Below are positions 1 to 7,887 of a DNA stretch of 45,279 bases, in pieces. Each line of letters begins with the position of its first letter. The stretch's first letter is position 1. Origin of the DNA: Chitinivibrionales bacterium (GTDB taxonomy: Bacteria; Fibrobacterota; Chitinivibrionia; Chitinivibrionales; WJMI01). A model generated the notes under the pieces. That model did not search any database. It saw only the letters and a list, made by a program, of their open reading frames with translations, and was not told the origin of the DNA. The stretch is taken from the NCBI GenBank assembly GCA_014728015.1, contig WJMI01000164.1, forward strand, positions 1-45,279, read 5' to 3'. Made by a program: the position numbers and the translations under genes.

Positions 1-2
1 CC

Positions 3-356
3 GCTCCGCGCGGGTTTGTCGAAGTGTCTCCGGCTGCCGCGACGGCCAGGGGGAAAAGCCCGGCACTCCGCGGCGAATCGCAAATCAGCGTGACGATCAG
101 CACTCCCGGCTTGCAGGTGCGAACCGCGCGGCTTTCAATGCCCCCGGGGGAGCGCATCACTAATGCATCAATCTTCGACACGCGCGGGCGCCTCATTGCC
201 CGCCTGAATGCCGGGGCGCAAAACAGCGGCGATATCGTTCGTCTCACTTGGGACGGCCGCGATCGGCGGGGTGGATGGGCCGGTGCCGGGACATATCTCG
301 TGAAGGTGCGCGGGACAAGGACCGAGAGGGCCGCAAAGCTTACTCTGCGCTCGTAG
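3..356 (+). CDS. C-terminal end of an exported protein with a FlgD/Por-like tail (5' partial)
   Basis: The frame is open to the left edge of the window, so the true start lies outside; a GTG at 24 is only an internal codon. The visible part ends in a small beta-sandwich pattern: a strand region (ITNASIFDTRGRLIARL), then LTWDGRDRRGGWAGAGTYLVKV and a short basic end. This matches FlgD-type Ig-like repeats and the C-terminal sorting-like tails common on secreted proteins of Bacteroidota and Fibrobacterota. The upstream domains, and so the main function, cannot be seen. By inference the protein is exported or surface-attached. No terminator is evident in the 86 bases before the convergent gene. 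Confidence 0.6.
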   Translation, partial: APRGFVEVSPAAATARGKSPALRGESQISVTISTPGLQVRTARLSMPPGERITNASIFDTRGRLIARLNAGAQNSGDIVRLTWDGRDRRGGWAGAGTYLVKVRGTRTERAAKLTLRS

Positions 357-442
357 TGTTCTGTGCCGTCCACTGCGACGCTCGCCTCGCACACGAAGCT
401 GTTCTCGGCATTTCGTGTTTCGTCGTTTACAGAAGAATCCGG

Positions 443-1189
443 CTAGTACAACTGCCGCATAAGGTCCCAGAGGTATTTCGCGGAAAGCGCATCTTCGTTG
501 TCGCCGAATGATTCCTCTGAGCGGATGTTGGTCTTGTTTCCCGAAATGATATTTCGGCCGGCGACCAGGCGAGAGCTGAGCTGGAGGCATACTCCTACGA
601 TGTTCTCGGTAATCGTGTTATCGAGCACGAACGGCGAGGCAAAATCCGCCACAATACCGTAGCGATTGCGATATATCGAGCAGTCGGTTATATGGGCCTG
701 GGACTTGTTGGTGCAGTACAGGGCATAGTGGTTGCCCACGAATTCGCATGAGTCAAATATCGGTTTTGCTTTCCACACGAGGTTCCGGTATGCGCCCTCG
801 AACCGGCAGTGGCGGAATATCGCGTTGGCCTTGCTGCCGACAATTTCGAACCCCTGCCAGCAGGCCTTGTCGGTCGAGCCGCGCGCGCGATTTGCGCACG
901 TAAACTCGATAGGCTTCTCGCGCGTGCCCTCCGCGATAAACACGCCCCGCACGAGCACCCGTTGGTACCCGACAAACTCGATTTTCACGCCCGGTTTCAC
1001 CGTGCACACCCCATCTTCGAGAATGGCAAGCGATGCATTGAGCGTAGTGTCGCGCTCGAATACGAGCGAGGGCATTCCCGCGCGGGATGCCGTGGCCCCC
1101 GCGCACAGAACCACCGGGATCGCCGCGACCAGGGCCCGGAGCCGCCTCCGGGGCCTGCATCGCGTTCGCGCATGCACATCACTCCACAT
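443..1189 (-). CDS. Exported right-handed beta-helix protein
   Basis: About 248 residues. The arginine-rich start is followed by a hydrophobic stretch (LVAAIPVVLCAGATASRAG), which reads as a signal peptide. The rest repeats short strands of about 20-25 residues with the F-x-x-C-x-F and I-x-x-N-x-I/G spacing of parallel beta-helix (NosD/pectate-lyase-fold) proteins, for example IFRHCRFEG, IFDSCEFVG and ITDCSIYRN. No catalytic motif can be named. I place the start at ATG 1189, behind an AGGAAAGG Shine-Dalgarno sequence; a GTG at 1192 is an alternative. The start lies inside the end of the upstream lipoprotein gene, so the two are probably cotranscribed. A second beta-helix protein lies at 3074-4165. 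Confidence 0.72.
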   Translation of the reverse strand: MWSDVHARTRCRPRRRLRALVAAIPVVLCAGATASRAGMPSLVFERDTTLNASLAILEDGVCTVKPGVKIEFVGYQRVLVRGVFIAEGTREKPIEFTCANRARGSTDKACWQGFEIVGSKANAIFRHCRFEGAYRNLVWKAKPIFDSCEFVGNHYALYCTNKSQAHITDCSIYRNRYGIVADFASPFVLDNTITENIVGVCLQLSSRLVAGRNIISGNKTNIRSEESFGDNEDALSAKYLWDLMRQLY

Positions 1190-2030
1190 CACCGGCGGCC
1201 CTTTCCTGTTCGGCGTCTACCAGCACAATGGAGGCGTGCTCTTGCCAGTCGATAGAGAACACGCCCTCCTGCCCGCCCTGCGGCACGGTGAACTCGACCC
1301 GCGCGCGAAGCAGCGCCTTATCGTCGACATCGAGTACCGCCGATCCCGCGCCCTTTCCTTTGCGCGGCATATCGTCGAGGAACCCGCTTGTGTCCACGTC
1401 CTGCGGATCCAGGGCGTAGCTGAGCGACCAACTCAGATACGCCAGCCGATGCCCGTTTTCCGCACGCCGCAAGCTGTCAAATGTAAAAGACCGGTATACA
1501 TGCCCTATCGCATCACCATGCTTTGTCGGAATGGGCAGCTTCTTTTCGCGTTCCCATGAAAACCCGGGCCGTACGCGGCCGTCGGGAAGCAGCGGCATCA
1601 TTTTGAAAAAATGCCGGTAGAGTTCGCCGTGCCCCGCGCCGACCACGGGCACCGGCGTGCTGTCCGGAAGTCCCGCAAATCCGTCGCGAAGAGAATAACT
1701 GATATCGAACACCTCGAGCCGACGGCGCACATCCGCGGCCTCGTCTTCCCGAAGAAGCGCTGACTCCAGCGAGACATCGCGGGTAGTCGCATGCACCAGC
1801 GTGGGATCCGTGGTGTCCCCGCGCCCCACGAGACGGCACCGCATGGTGTTCCCGAATGATGATACGGAATCGCCGAGTGACACGCGGCCGCCGACGGTCA
1901 AGGCGAAATCATAGTGCCACTCGTCGCGCGCGGTAAAATCCACGCTCAACGAAACGCGCTCCCGCTGGGCACAGGCGCTCAGGAGCCCGATAGCGGTCAG
2001 GCAGGCGAAATGTCTCGCGGATATCGTCAT
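1179..2030 (-). CDS. Putative lipoprotein of unknown function
   Basis: About 283 residues from ATG 2030. The N-terminus is a lipoprotein signal ending in LLSAC, with Cys20 as the predicted lipidation site. An in-frame ATG 27 bases upstream would add nine residues that do not fit a signal peptide. The mature part is soluble and beta-rich with no recognised motif; it includes a WEREKKLPIP segment and ends in an acidic/basic region. It overlaps the following beta-helix gene and is divergent from the Crp-like regulator at 2079, sharing a short upstream region with it. Its job is unknown; an envelope role is inferred only from the signal. Confidence 0.65.
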   Translation of the reverse strand: MTISARHFACLTAIGLLSACAQRERVSLSVDFTARDEWHYDFALTVGGRVSLGDSVSSFGNTMRCRLVGRGDTTDPTLVHATTRDVSLESALLREDEAADVRRRLEVFDISYSLRDGFAGLPDSTPVPVVGAGHGELYRHFFKMMPLLPDGRVRPGFSWEREKKLPIPTKHGDAIGHVYRSFTFDSLRRAENGHRLAYLSWSLSYALDPQDVDTSGFLDDMPRKGKGAGSAVLDVDDKALLRARVEFTVPQGGQEGVFSIDWQEHASIVLVDAEQERAAGDVE

Positions 2031-2078
2031 GGCCGCGCTTTCTTCTTGCCTTTGCACTTGCTGTATAGGTAAAATATT

Positions 2079-3077
2079 ATGCTAGTTGGTCTGGAACAAG
2101 CCAATCCCCAATCACTCTTTGCCTGTATGCATCCGATGACCAAAACGATCAAGGCCGACACGTATCTTTTCCGCGAAAATGACCGCTCACGGGAGCTCTA
2201 CATTATACAGAGCGGCAAGGTCAAGATTTTCCGCACTATCGGCAAACGTGAAGTGGAAATTGCGGTCCTTTCCAAGGGGGCCGTGCTCGGCGAGATGTCG
2301 CTCATTGACGGCAAGCCGCGCAGCGCGTCGGCCAAGGCCATCGTCGACTGCTCTGTCGTGATTATCGATGCCGACACGTTTCACACCAAGGTCCGCGGCG
2401 TCCCGCCGTGGTTCATGACTATCATCCGTATGGTCTCGCAGAAAATCCGCGGCGCGAACCGGCATCTCGAGCGCATGCAGTTCGACCGGCGCGGTATCAA
2501 TGTCATCCTCGCCCTTCAGTACTTCTTCTACCAGAGCGCGGGCGCGTCCGGTGAAACGGAGTATGAGCTCGACCTCGCCGCCGCGAAAAGCCGGCTTTCC
2601 CAGCTACTCTCGGTAAGCCAGCATCGGATTGCCTATATCCTCGACTTTCTCCAGCTGCACAATCTGGTAACCGTTGCCGACGACCGCCTCCGGTGCGTCG
2701 ATATCGCCGAGCTGGACGAATACTGTGCGTTTCTTCGCAAGCTGGTCCGGAAGTCCTTTGACAAGATTCAACCGGTTGACGGAGACCTCGGCAACGTGCT
2801 CCTGTCGCTCGAGCGCGCCGTGGCTGTGTCCGCTCAAGAACAGCACGCGATGACCGGCGAGGAATTCCAGGCGGTGCTTGCTGAAGCGGGCGCGCGGGAT
2901 GATCCCGCGGCCGTCGTCGATCTCCTCAAAAACCGGGGAATACTGACTGTAAAGAAAGGTGACACTGCGCCGTCCGGGGAGAACGCGCTTGCAGGGACCG
3001 CTTTGTATATTACCATACCGGTACTTAAAGAGTACGCCCTCGCCCGGAAATTCTCATCAATGGTGCCCAATGCATGA
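2079..3077 (+). CDS. Crp/Fnr-type cyclic-nucleotide-binding regulator
   Basis: 332 residues. Residues about 15-130 form a cNMP-binding beta-roll: hydrophobic strands, LYIIQSGKVKIF, then GAVLGEMSLIDGKPRSASAKA. The last matches the phosphate-binding cassette (G-E-x-S/A-L-x-x-x-x-R-S/T-A). A long helix follows, then residues about 150-215 with SRLSQLLSVSQHRIAYILDFLQLHNLV, which fits a winged helix-turn-helix. About 110 further residues are not explained by Crp itself. The stop overlaps the next start (ATGA), so the regulator and the exported beta-helix protein are translationally coupled. The annotated ATG has no Shine-Dalgarno sequence and overlaps an AT-rich -10-like stretch (2070-2079), so the true start may be downstream, for instance ATG 2127. 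The ligand is unknown. Confidence 0.82.
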   Translation: MLVGLEQANPQSLFACMHPMTKTIKADTYLFRENDRSRELYIIQSGKVKIFRTIGKREVEIAVLSKGAVLGEMSLIDGKPRSASAKAIVDCSVVIIDADTFHTKVRGVPPWFMTIIRMVSQKIRGANRHLERMQFDRRGINVILALQYFFYQSAGASGETEYELDLAAAKSRLSQLLSVSQHRIAYILDFLQLHNLVTVADDRLRCVDIAELDEYCAFLRKLVRKSFDKIQPVDGDLGNVLLSLERAVAVSAQEQHAMTGEEFQAVLAEAGARDDPAAVVDLLKNRGILTVKKGDTAPSGENALAGTALYITIPVLKEYALARKFSSMVPNA

Positions 3078-4165
3078 GTAAAGTTACCTCGTTCAGTCGC
3101 TGTTTCCTTGCCGCCTGTTGTCTGTGGGCGGTTTGCGTGCATGGCGCAACCGAGAAGCGCGGCGTTATCGACCAGGCCGAGCGGTGGACGGTCGAGCAGA
3201 GCCCGTATATCGTGAGTGATGATATCCTGGTCACTCAAAATGCCCGTCTGTATATCGCCCCCGGGGTCACCGTCTATGTGGGAAAGCCCCATTCCTACGA
3301 CAAGCGCATCCGCCAAATCGATCATCTCGACTCCTTTACCGTATCGATTCGGGTCGAAGGCACCCTGACGTGCGCCGGCCGGCGCGAAAACCGCATCACG
3401 ATCGTGGGCCAGTATACGGATTCGGCGCAGTGCGACTGGTACGGGCTTGTCCTCGACGGGGCCTTGTCCGACGAAACCGAAATTGGTTTCACCGATATCG
3501 CGGGTGCATGCCACGGCCTGATGGTCCGTAGAGGATCGCCCCTGGTGCATCATTCGGTATTCGAATACAATAATGTAGGGTTGACTTTCAAAGAAGGCTC
3601 CGGGGCGAAAATCCTCAATTGCGTGGTCGCCCATAACTTTGCCACCGGCGTGCGGATAGAAAAAGCCAATCCGATCCTGCTGAACAACCTTATCGTGTTC
3701 AACAGAAACAACGGCGTGTGGTCCGACGGTGTTTCGCATTTCACACTGGAATACAACTGCATATACGGCAATATCGACGGCGACCTTGTGGGATGCGATC
3801 CCCGGCTCGGTATTCTTTCGGATATTAACAAGAACAAAGACTCGGTCGACTACAAGCACAACCTGGTGGCCGATCCGGTGTTTGCCGGCACCGCGGCCGA
3901 ATCGCTGGCAGTCGAACATGACGTTTCGCTGCCGGAACGCAAATCCCAGGTAATCGATACAACGCTCGCCAAGGTGCTGTACGAGTCCCTTCCCGACTCA
4001 ATCCCCTTCCGCCGCCCTACGGCCGCCGCGGCTCTCCGGTACGTGCTGTCCACGTATTCCCCATGCATCGATGCCGGAAAGAAAGGCCGCATATATAAGG
4101 ACCCCGATAACTCCCGCAGCGACATGGGGGTCCACGGCGGGCCGGAATTTTTTCAGTTGGATTAG
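3074..4165 (+). CDS. Exported right-handed beta-helix protein, coupled to the Crp-like regulator
   Basis: 363 residues. A signal peptide covers residues 1-25 (basic start, then FLAACCLWAVCVHGA). After it come parallel beta-helix repeats: an APGVTVYVG turn near the start, then LMVRRGSPLVHHSVFEYN, AKILNCVVAHN and PILLNNLIVFNRNNGV with regularly spaced N/G turns. The C-terminal part contains D-x-G-x-x-G and SDMGVHGGPE, an ending often seen in such proteins in this group. No lyase catalytic residues can be assigned. The ATG at 3074 overlaps the regulator's stop by four bases and no separate promoter is visible. It shares its fold with the protein at 443-1189. Convergent with the gene ending at 4222. 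Confidence 0.75.
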   Translation: MSKVTSFSRCFLAACCLWAVCVHGATEKRGVIDQAERWTVEQSPYIVSDDILVTQNARLYIAPGVTVYVGKPHSYDKRIRQIDHLDSFTVSIRVEGTLTCAGRRENRITIVGQYTDSAQCDWYGLVLDGALSDETEIGFTDIAGACHGLMVRRGSPLVHHSVFEYNNVGLTFKEGSGAKILNCVVAHNFATGVRIEKANPILLNNLIVFNRNNGVWSDGVSHFTLEYNCIYGNIDGDLVGCDPRLGILSDINKNKDSVDYKHNLVADPVFAGTAAESLAVEHDVSLPERKSQVIDTTLAKVLYESLPDSIPFRRPTAAAALRYVLSTYSPCIDAGKKGRIYKDPDNSRSDMGVHGGPEFFQLD

Positions 4166-4221
4166 GTGGCCGCTTACGGCCCAACGGATGGGCAAACGGG
4201 CACGCTACAACCCGAAATCGA

Positions 4222-4692
4222 TTACGGGTGTTCCCCTGCTTCCGCCCCCGCCAATGACACATTGTACCCTGCAATCGACCGCCGCCACCGCACCTGGGAA
4301 AGCAGGCATAGCACTCCCCCGCCCGCGGCTATGGTCGCGCCGATTGGCAGCACGAACACGGGCGGCGCATAGTCGTATGCATCCGGTTCAAGCGCCACGG
4401 GTACCATCAGAAAGGAAACCACGCCGCCCAGAATAGACAGGCTTACGCCGAACAGGAAATTCTCTCTGCTCGTAAGAAGCAGCCCCATGGGTGCGGGATT
4501 GGGCGCGACCGCATACACACGCCGCAGGCTTTCATACCCGCGCAACGTGTCGCCGTCAAATGTGAACCGATGACCGCCCAGATGCTGGACCATGCCTGGC
4601 TGGGGACCTTGTGCTGTTACCACCCGGGCAACGAACACCAGGATAAGAAGCATTGGATGGAGTGGCCTCGTCTGTTCCCTCATCTCTTTCAT
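4222..4692 (-). CDS. Small membrane protein of unknown function
   Basis: About 156 residues from ATG 4692. A hydrophobic N-terminus (MLLILVFVARVVTAQG) could be a signal peptide. Two later hydrophobic stretches, NFLFGVSLSILGGVVSFLMVPVAL and FVLPIGATIAAGGGVLCLL, look like membrane segments, separated by an acidic/aromatic loop. I recognise no family. The start follows the stop of the upstream gene by one base (TGA-T-ATG), so translation is probably coupled. A longer frame up to 4740 would overlap that gene and has no signal-like sequence. An inverted repeat, CCCG-AAATCGATTA-CGGG, covers the stop codon region but has no U-run. Confidence 0.55.
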   Translation of the reverse strand: MKEMREQTRPLHPMLLILVFVARVVTAQGPQPGMVQHLGGHRFTFDGDTLRGYESLRRVYAVAPNPAPMGLLLTSRENFLFGVSLSILGGVVSFLMVPVALEPDAYDYAPPVFVLPIGATIAAGGGVLCLLSQVRWRRSIAGYNVSLAGAEAGEHP

Positions 4693-4693
4693 A

Positions 4694-5317
4694 TCAGTAT
4701 GCCAGTTTCTCGCCGTACACCCGCGCGCTGTCGAGCACATAGGTCACCGCGAACCGGCTCCGCTCGTCGATCATCGAGACAATCCCGACAGAGTCGGCGA
4801 ATACTATCCGCGTAAAACCGTGCAGCACAGGCGTTTCGTATGTCAAAGTGACCGTCCGGCGATACGTGGTATCACCGACCTCTGACGAGTCGCGGTATTC
4901 GTAATGGACACTCCCGGAGGCACTCCCGAACGTCCCGCTGCGCTCGGTCAGCCGCAACGGGAGAAACAGATGGTAGCCGCCGGTAAGCGATTCGCTGAAC
5001 AGGACTGATGTCGACGTGCGCTTGAACCAGTCATCCGTGGTATCGACCTGCTCTTCCATAAAAGTCACCTTGTAATACACATCGTCGTCATCCGAAATAG
5101 TGCTGTTCACATCGATCGTAAGCCGGTTCCCTCCGCTCTCCGTGTACTGCCACCAGTTATCGACATCGGCAAACGGAAACGGGTCCAGGTTCGAGGGCGG
5201 CCCCGGGTCGGGCTCTGTTCCCCCGCTGTCCAGAATGCATGTCGCCGTTCCCAGCACGATTACGGCCGCTGCGGTCGAAAACGCTGCGCGCGTCAATCTG
5301 AAGAGAGTACGTCTCAT
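4694..5317 (-). CDS. Putative exported (lipo)protein of unknown function
   Basis: 207 residues. A basic start and hydrophobic core (FSTAAAVIVLGTATC) suggest export; Cys27 could be lipidated, but the residues before it are a poor lipobox. The mature protein begins with a Pro/Gly/Asp-rich linker (GGTEPDPGPPSNLDPFPF) and continues as alternating beta strands rich in Thr, Ser and Tyr. No family is recognised. ATG 5317 has a strong GGAGGA Shine-Dalgarno sequence nine bases upstream and a promoter-like element further up (5350-5386), so this gene probably starts its own transcript together with the gene at 4222. Confidence 0.6.
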   Translation of the reverse strand: MRRTLFRLTRAAFSTAAAVIVLGTATCILDSGGTEPDPGPPSNLDPFPFADVDNWWQYTESGGNRLTIDVNSTISDDDDVYYKVTFMEEQVDTTDDWFKRTSTSVLFSESLTGGYHLFLPLRLTERSGTFGSASGSVHYEYRDSSEVGDTTYRRTVTLTYETPVLHGFTRIVFADSVGIVSMIDERSRFAVTYVLDSARVYGEKLAY

Positions 5318-5349
5318 GGAGGATTCCTCCGTTGTGTGCTTGGCTGTGT

Positions 5350-5386
5350 GCCTGCAATATACCTACCGGACTTCGGACCTTCGCAA
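5350..5386 (-). promoter_or_regulatory. Candidate promoter for the 5317 gene
   Basis: On the minus strand a TATATT -10 box (5356-5361) lies 19 bases from a weak TTGCGA -35 box (5381-5386), followed by TTGCAGGC. The 13-base block from 5350 to 5362 recurs with one mismatch at 11614-11626, again exactly 33 bases upstream of a start codon. Confidence 0.4.
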
Positions 5387-5419
5387 GCCCGCGGAACTGA
5401 TCGCCGGCAAGCCGCAGGG

Positions 5420-6442
5420 CTATGTCAGCAGGCCCTCATACACTGCCGTCGGTGCGCTGCTGGCATCAAACATGCCGAAATATCCGCCGCGGTATGACCA
5501 GACGGTCCAGGGGATATTGTGACGCTCGAGCACCGACCTGAAATCCCGGATCCATGCCCGCCGAATCTCTGGGGGAGCGAACTCTATGACCCCGAACTCG
5601 CCGCAGTGGACCGGGCAGCCCGCCCGCTCGCCGGCGGCTATTACCGGCTGGATGTCCTGCTCCATGACCGACGCATCGGCGTAGCGGTTGTACTCGACCG
5701 CCTTCTCGCGGGCATCCGGCTTTGCATCAAGCCGCGCGAGATCTTCTTTGGCGATAGGAACTCCCGGATAGCGTATGGGCCCTTCATACTCGCGGCATCC
5801 GGTCACGAACGGCGCGCGATAATGCGTCACCTGCATGGGATCGTAGTAGTGAAACGTGAGCATGAGGTTCGGATCGTTTTTTGGTATGTCAAGGTTCGGA
5901 TAGGTCCGCACCTGGTTCCACCGGTTCGACCCGAGGATAAGCGTCCTGTCCGGTTCCCGCTCCCGGAGCGCGTGGTATGCCGGTTTGTACACCCTGTTCC
6001 AATCATCATCATTGTCGGCCACTGGTTCGTTCATCAGCTCGTACGCGACCGTGTCTGCCGGACGGGCGCGGAATTCCGCGGACAGTTCGCGCCATAAACC
6101 CGCGAACCGGTCCGGTTCTCCAGGATCGGTAAACAGGGTCCTGCGCCCGGGAATGTTGAAATGATGCGTTCGCAGGACGTGCAGCTCGACGATGGCGCGC
6201 AACCCGGCATTGCGCGCCCAGTCAAGAAAGCTCCCGACAACGTCCCAGGCCCCGGCGATACGACACCCGCGCGCATCCCAGAGGATGCTTTCCACCAGGG
6301 GCAGGCGCACGTGATCCAGTCCGATTGCCGCGCACCGGGCAAGATCCTTCTCGGTAAACCACCGGTCCTGGTCAAGAACATAGTCGCCGCCCATGTCTTT
6401 CCAGCCCCACATATTCACGCCGCGGCGGATTTCGAAAGTCAT
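5420..6442 (-). CDS. Glycoside hydrolase family 5 enzyme (cellulase/mannanase-like), no signal peptide
   Basis: 340 residues, the size of a single GH5 (beta/alpha)8 barrel. The N-terminal RRGVNMWGW and GLDHVRLPL segments are typical of strands 1 and 2. The acid/base is predicted as Glu139 in ELMNEPV, and the nucleophile as Glu282 in HCGEFGV; conserved aromatic and polar positions include HYYDP (199-202) and WTVWSY (312-317). It would cleave beta-1,4-linked glucans or mannans with retention; the substrate cannot be read. ATG 6442 has a GGAG Shine-Dalgarno sequence. There is no signal peptide or sorting tail, so as annotated it is cytoplasmic and would act on imported oligosaccharides. It lies 86 bases after the lipoprotein gene of the TonB-receptor row. 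Confidence 0.87.
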   Translation of the reverse strand: MTFEIRRGVNMWGWKDMGGDYVLDQDRWFTEKDLARCAAIGLDHVRLPLVESILWDARGCRIAGAWDVVGSFLDWARNAGLRAIVELHVLRTHHFNIPGRRTLFTDPGEPDRFAGLWRELSAEFRARPADTVAYELMNEPVADNDDDWNRVYKPAYHALREREPDRTLILGSNRWNQVRTYPNLDIPKNDPNLMLTFHYYDPMQVTHYRAPFVTGCREYEGPIRYPGVPIAKEDLARLDAKPDAREKAVEYNRYADASVMEQDIQPVIAAGERAGCPVHCGEFGVIEFAPPEIRRAWIRDFRSVLERHNIPWTVWSYRGGYFGMFDASSAPTAVYEGLLT

Positions 6443-6528
6443 ACTGTGCTCCTGATGGCTCCGGCGAGACGGGAGCGGGTGCTCATTCGGGGACTAATGG
6501 GAATCCGGAAGCAGGATTGATAGTTGTA

Positions 6529-7887
6529 CTAGAACCGTAAAATATCTTCACCTTTCTCAACCTTCTCTACATACGCATCCGTATACTCGAACCTGATATC
6601 CGCTCCTGCGAGGGACGAGCCGTAGGGACGAACAATCTCCCCTGCCGAGAAATCATACACCTGCACCCACAGGGTCGCGGTCGTGATGCCGGTGTCGAGC
6701 GGCGGAAGCAGTTGCTGGACCGGGCGTCCGCCGGAGCCGACAATCATGAGGTCGTTGGGATCCACGCCGTCCATTTCTGTCGAATCGTGCTGATAGAACC
6801 ATTGCGTGAAGTATGTTTCAGGTTCGATGGTGCCGTTCTTGGTGACACCGTCGTCGCGCATTTCCTCCCCGCGAATGATGCCGCTGTCGACCGCGACATA
6901 GTAGGTGTATCCGGTATCGAGAAGTATGGCGGCATCCGCGCCGGCCGTGTCCATGCGGCAGTATGCGGGACCAATTAAAAGGGTATCGCGCGGTTCTATC
7001 TCGAACCCGGCAGAAAACAGCACGTATGTCGTGTCGAGAATGCTCATCTCGGCGACGTTCAAGCGCACCGGAGCCGGGTTTTTCACTTTGTGAATGCCCA
7101 TGAAATGAATCACCGGATTCCGGTTGACCGATACGCCCGGAAGCCATGTCAAATGGCGGTTATAGCGCACGGTGAAATCGCTTTCCACTTTGTATACATC
7201 GTTTATGGTCGCGAAAATGCGGGCCGGCGCGGACATCGCCTGCAGGAAGAAATTCATGAACACCAGCGCACTGTCCAGGGCCGCACTGTCGGCCGAAACG
7301 CTGTCCGACGACATACCACCGAAAGAAGCCATGAATTCCTGGAACCGCGGGTCCTGGTAGACCTGTACGGGGTCCGACGTGGCCATCAGGTCGAGCAGCT
7401 CGACAATCTCCTCGCGCTCGACCCCCTGCTGCGCCAGCAGGTCTTCGCTCACGCCATCACTCTCGGCAACGACATCGTCCGGCACCCGGAAGCGGATTGC
7501 CCTGATTTGCGTCACCGACGTATCGAACCCAGAAACATCGGGCGTGACCTCTTCGTACTCGAGCTGCTCCACGCTTTTCACGGCATCGCCGAAATAGGGA
7601 CTCAGAATAACGTTCCACGATACGCCCCATTTGATTGATTCGATCGGCACGCCGGAGAAGTAGGCGACAAGCATCATGCTGTCGCCGGGCGCCGCCTCGC
7701 ACAGGGAGCTGTCCTGAAGGTTTACATACACGAAATCCAGCACGCGGGGACGGTCGCCCTGGTCGATACGCTCGAACCGGGTCGGCCAGTTGCTGCATCC
7801 CGCGACAAGCGCGACAGCGCCGCACAGTGCTGCCGCGAGCAGGCTCCTGCGGCCGCGCACACGCATTTCTGTTTCCCCGTTACGCAT
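6529..7887 (-). CDS. Large lipoprotein, partner of the TonB-dependent receptor
   Basis: 452 residues. The lipoprotein signal ends in ALVAGC with Cys31 as the lipidation site; a start at Met8 would leave a more normal n-region. The mature protein is acidic with many Tyr/Asp/Val strands and a Ser/Asp-rich helical insert near residues 170-215. No SusD-type TPR motif is visible and no family is recognised. Its start overlaps the receptor's stop by one base (TAATG), so the two are translationally coupled. That coupling, and the GH5 gene downstream, suggest a surface substrate-binding protein working with the receptor; this is inference. Confidence 0.68.
   Translation of the reverse strand: MRNGETEMRVRGRRSLLAAALCGAVALVAGCSNWPTRFERIDQGDRPRVLDFVYVNLQDSSLCEAAPGDSMMLVAYFSGVPIESIKWGVSWNVILSPYFGDAVKSVEQLEYEEVTPDVSGFDTSVTQIRAIRFRVPDDVVAESDGVSEDLLAQQGVEREEIVELLDLMATSDPVQVYQDPRFQEFMASFGGMSSDSVSADSAALDSALVFMNFFLQAMSAPARIFATINDVYKVESDFTVRYNRHLTWLPGVSVNRNPVIHFMGIHKVKNPAPVRLNVAEMSILDTTYVLFSAGFEIEPRDTLLIGPAYCRMDTAGADAAILLDTGYTYYVAVDSGIIRGEEMRDDGVTKNGTIEPETYFTQWFYQHDSTEMDGVDPNDLMIVGSGGRPVQQLLPPLDTGITTATLWVQVYDFSAGEIVRPYGSSLAGADIRFEYTDAYVEKVEKGEDILRF

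Noticed and set aside
4206-4235. Inverted repeat at the convergent gene ends as a terminator
   Set aside because: CCCG-AAATCGATTA-CGGG covers the stop codon region and has no U-run on either strand.
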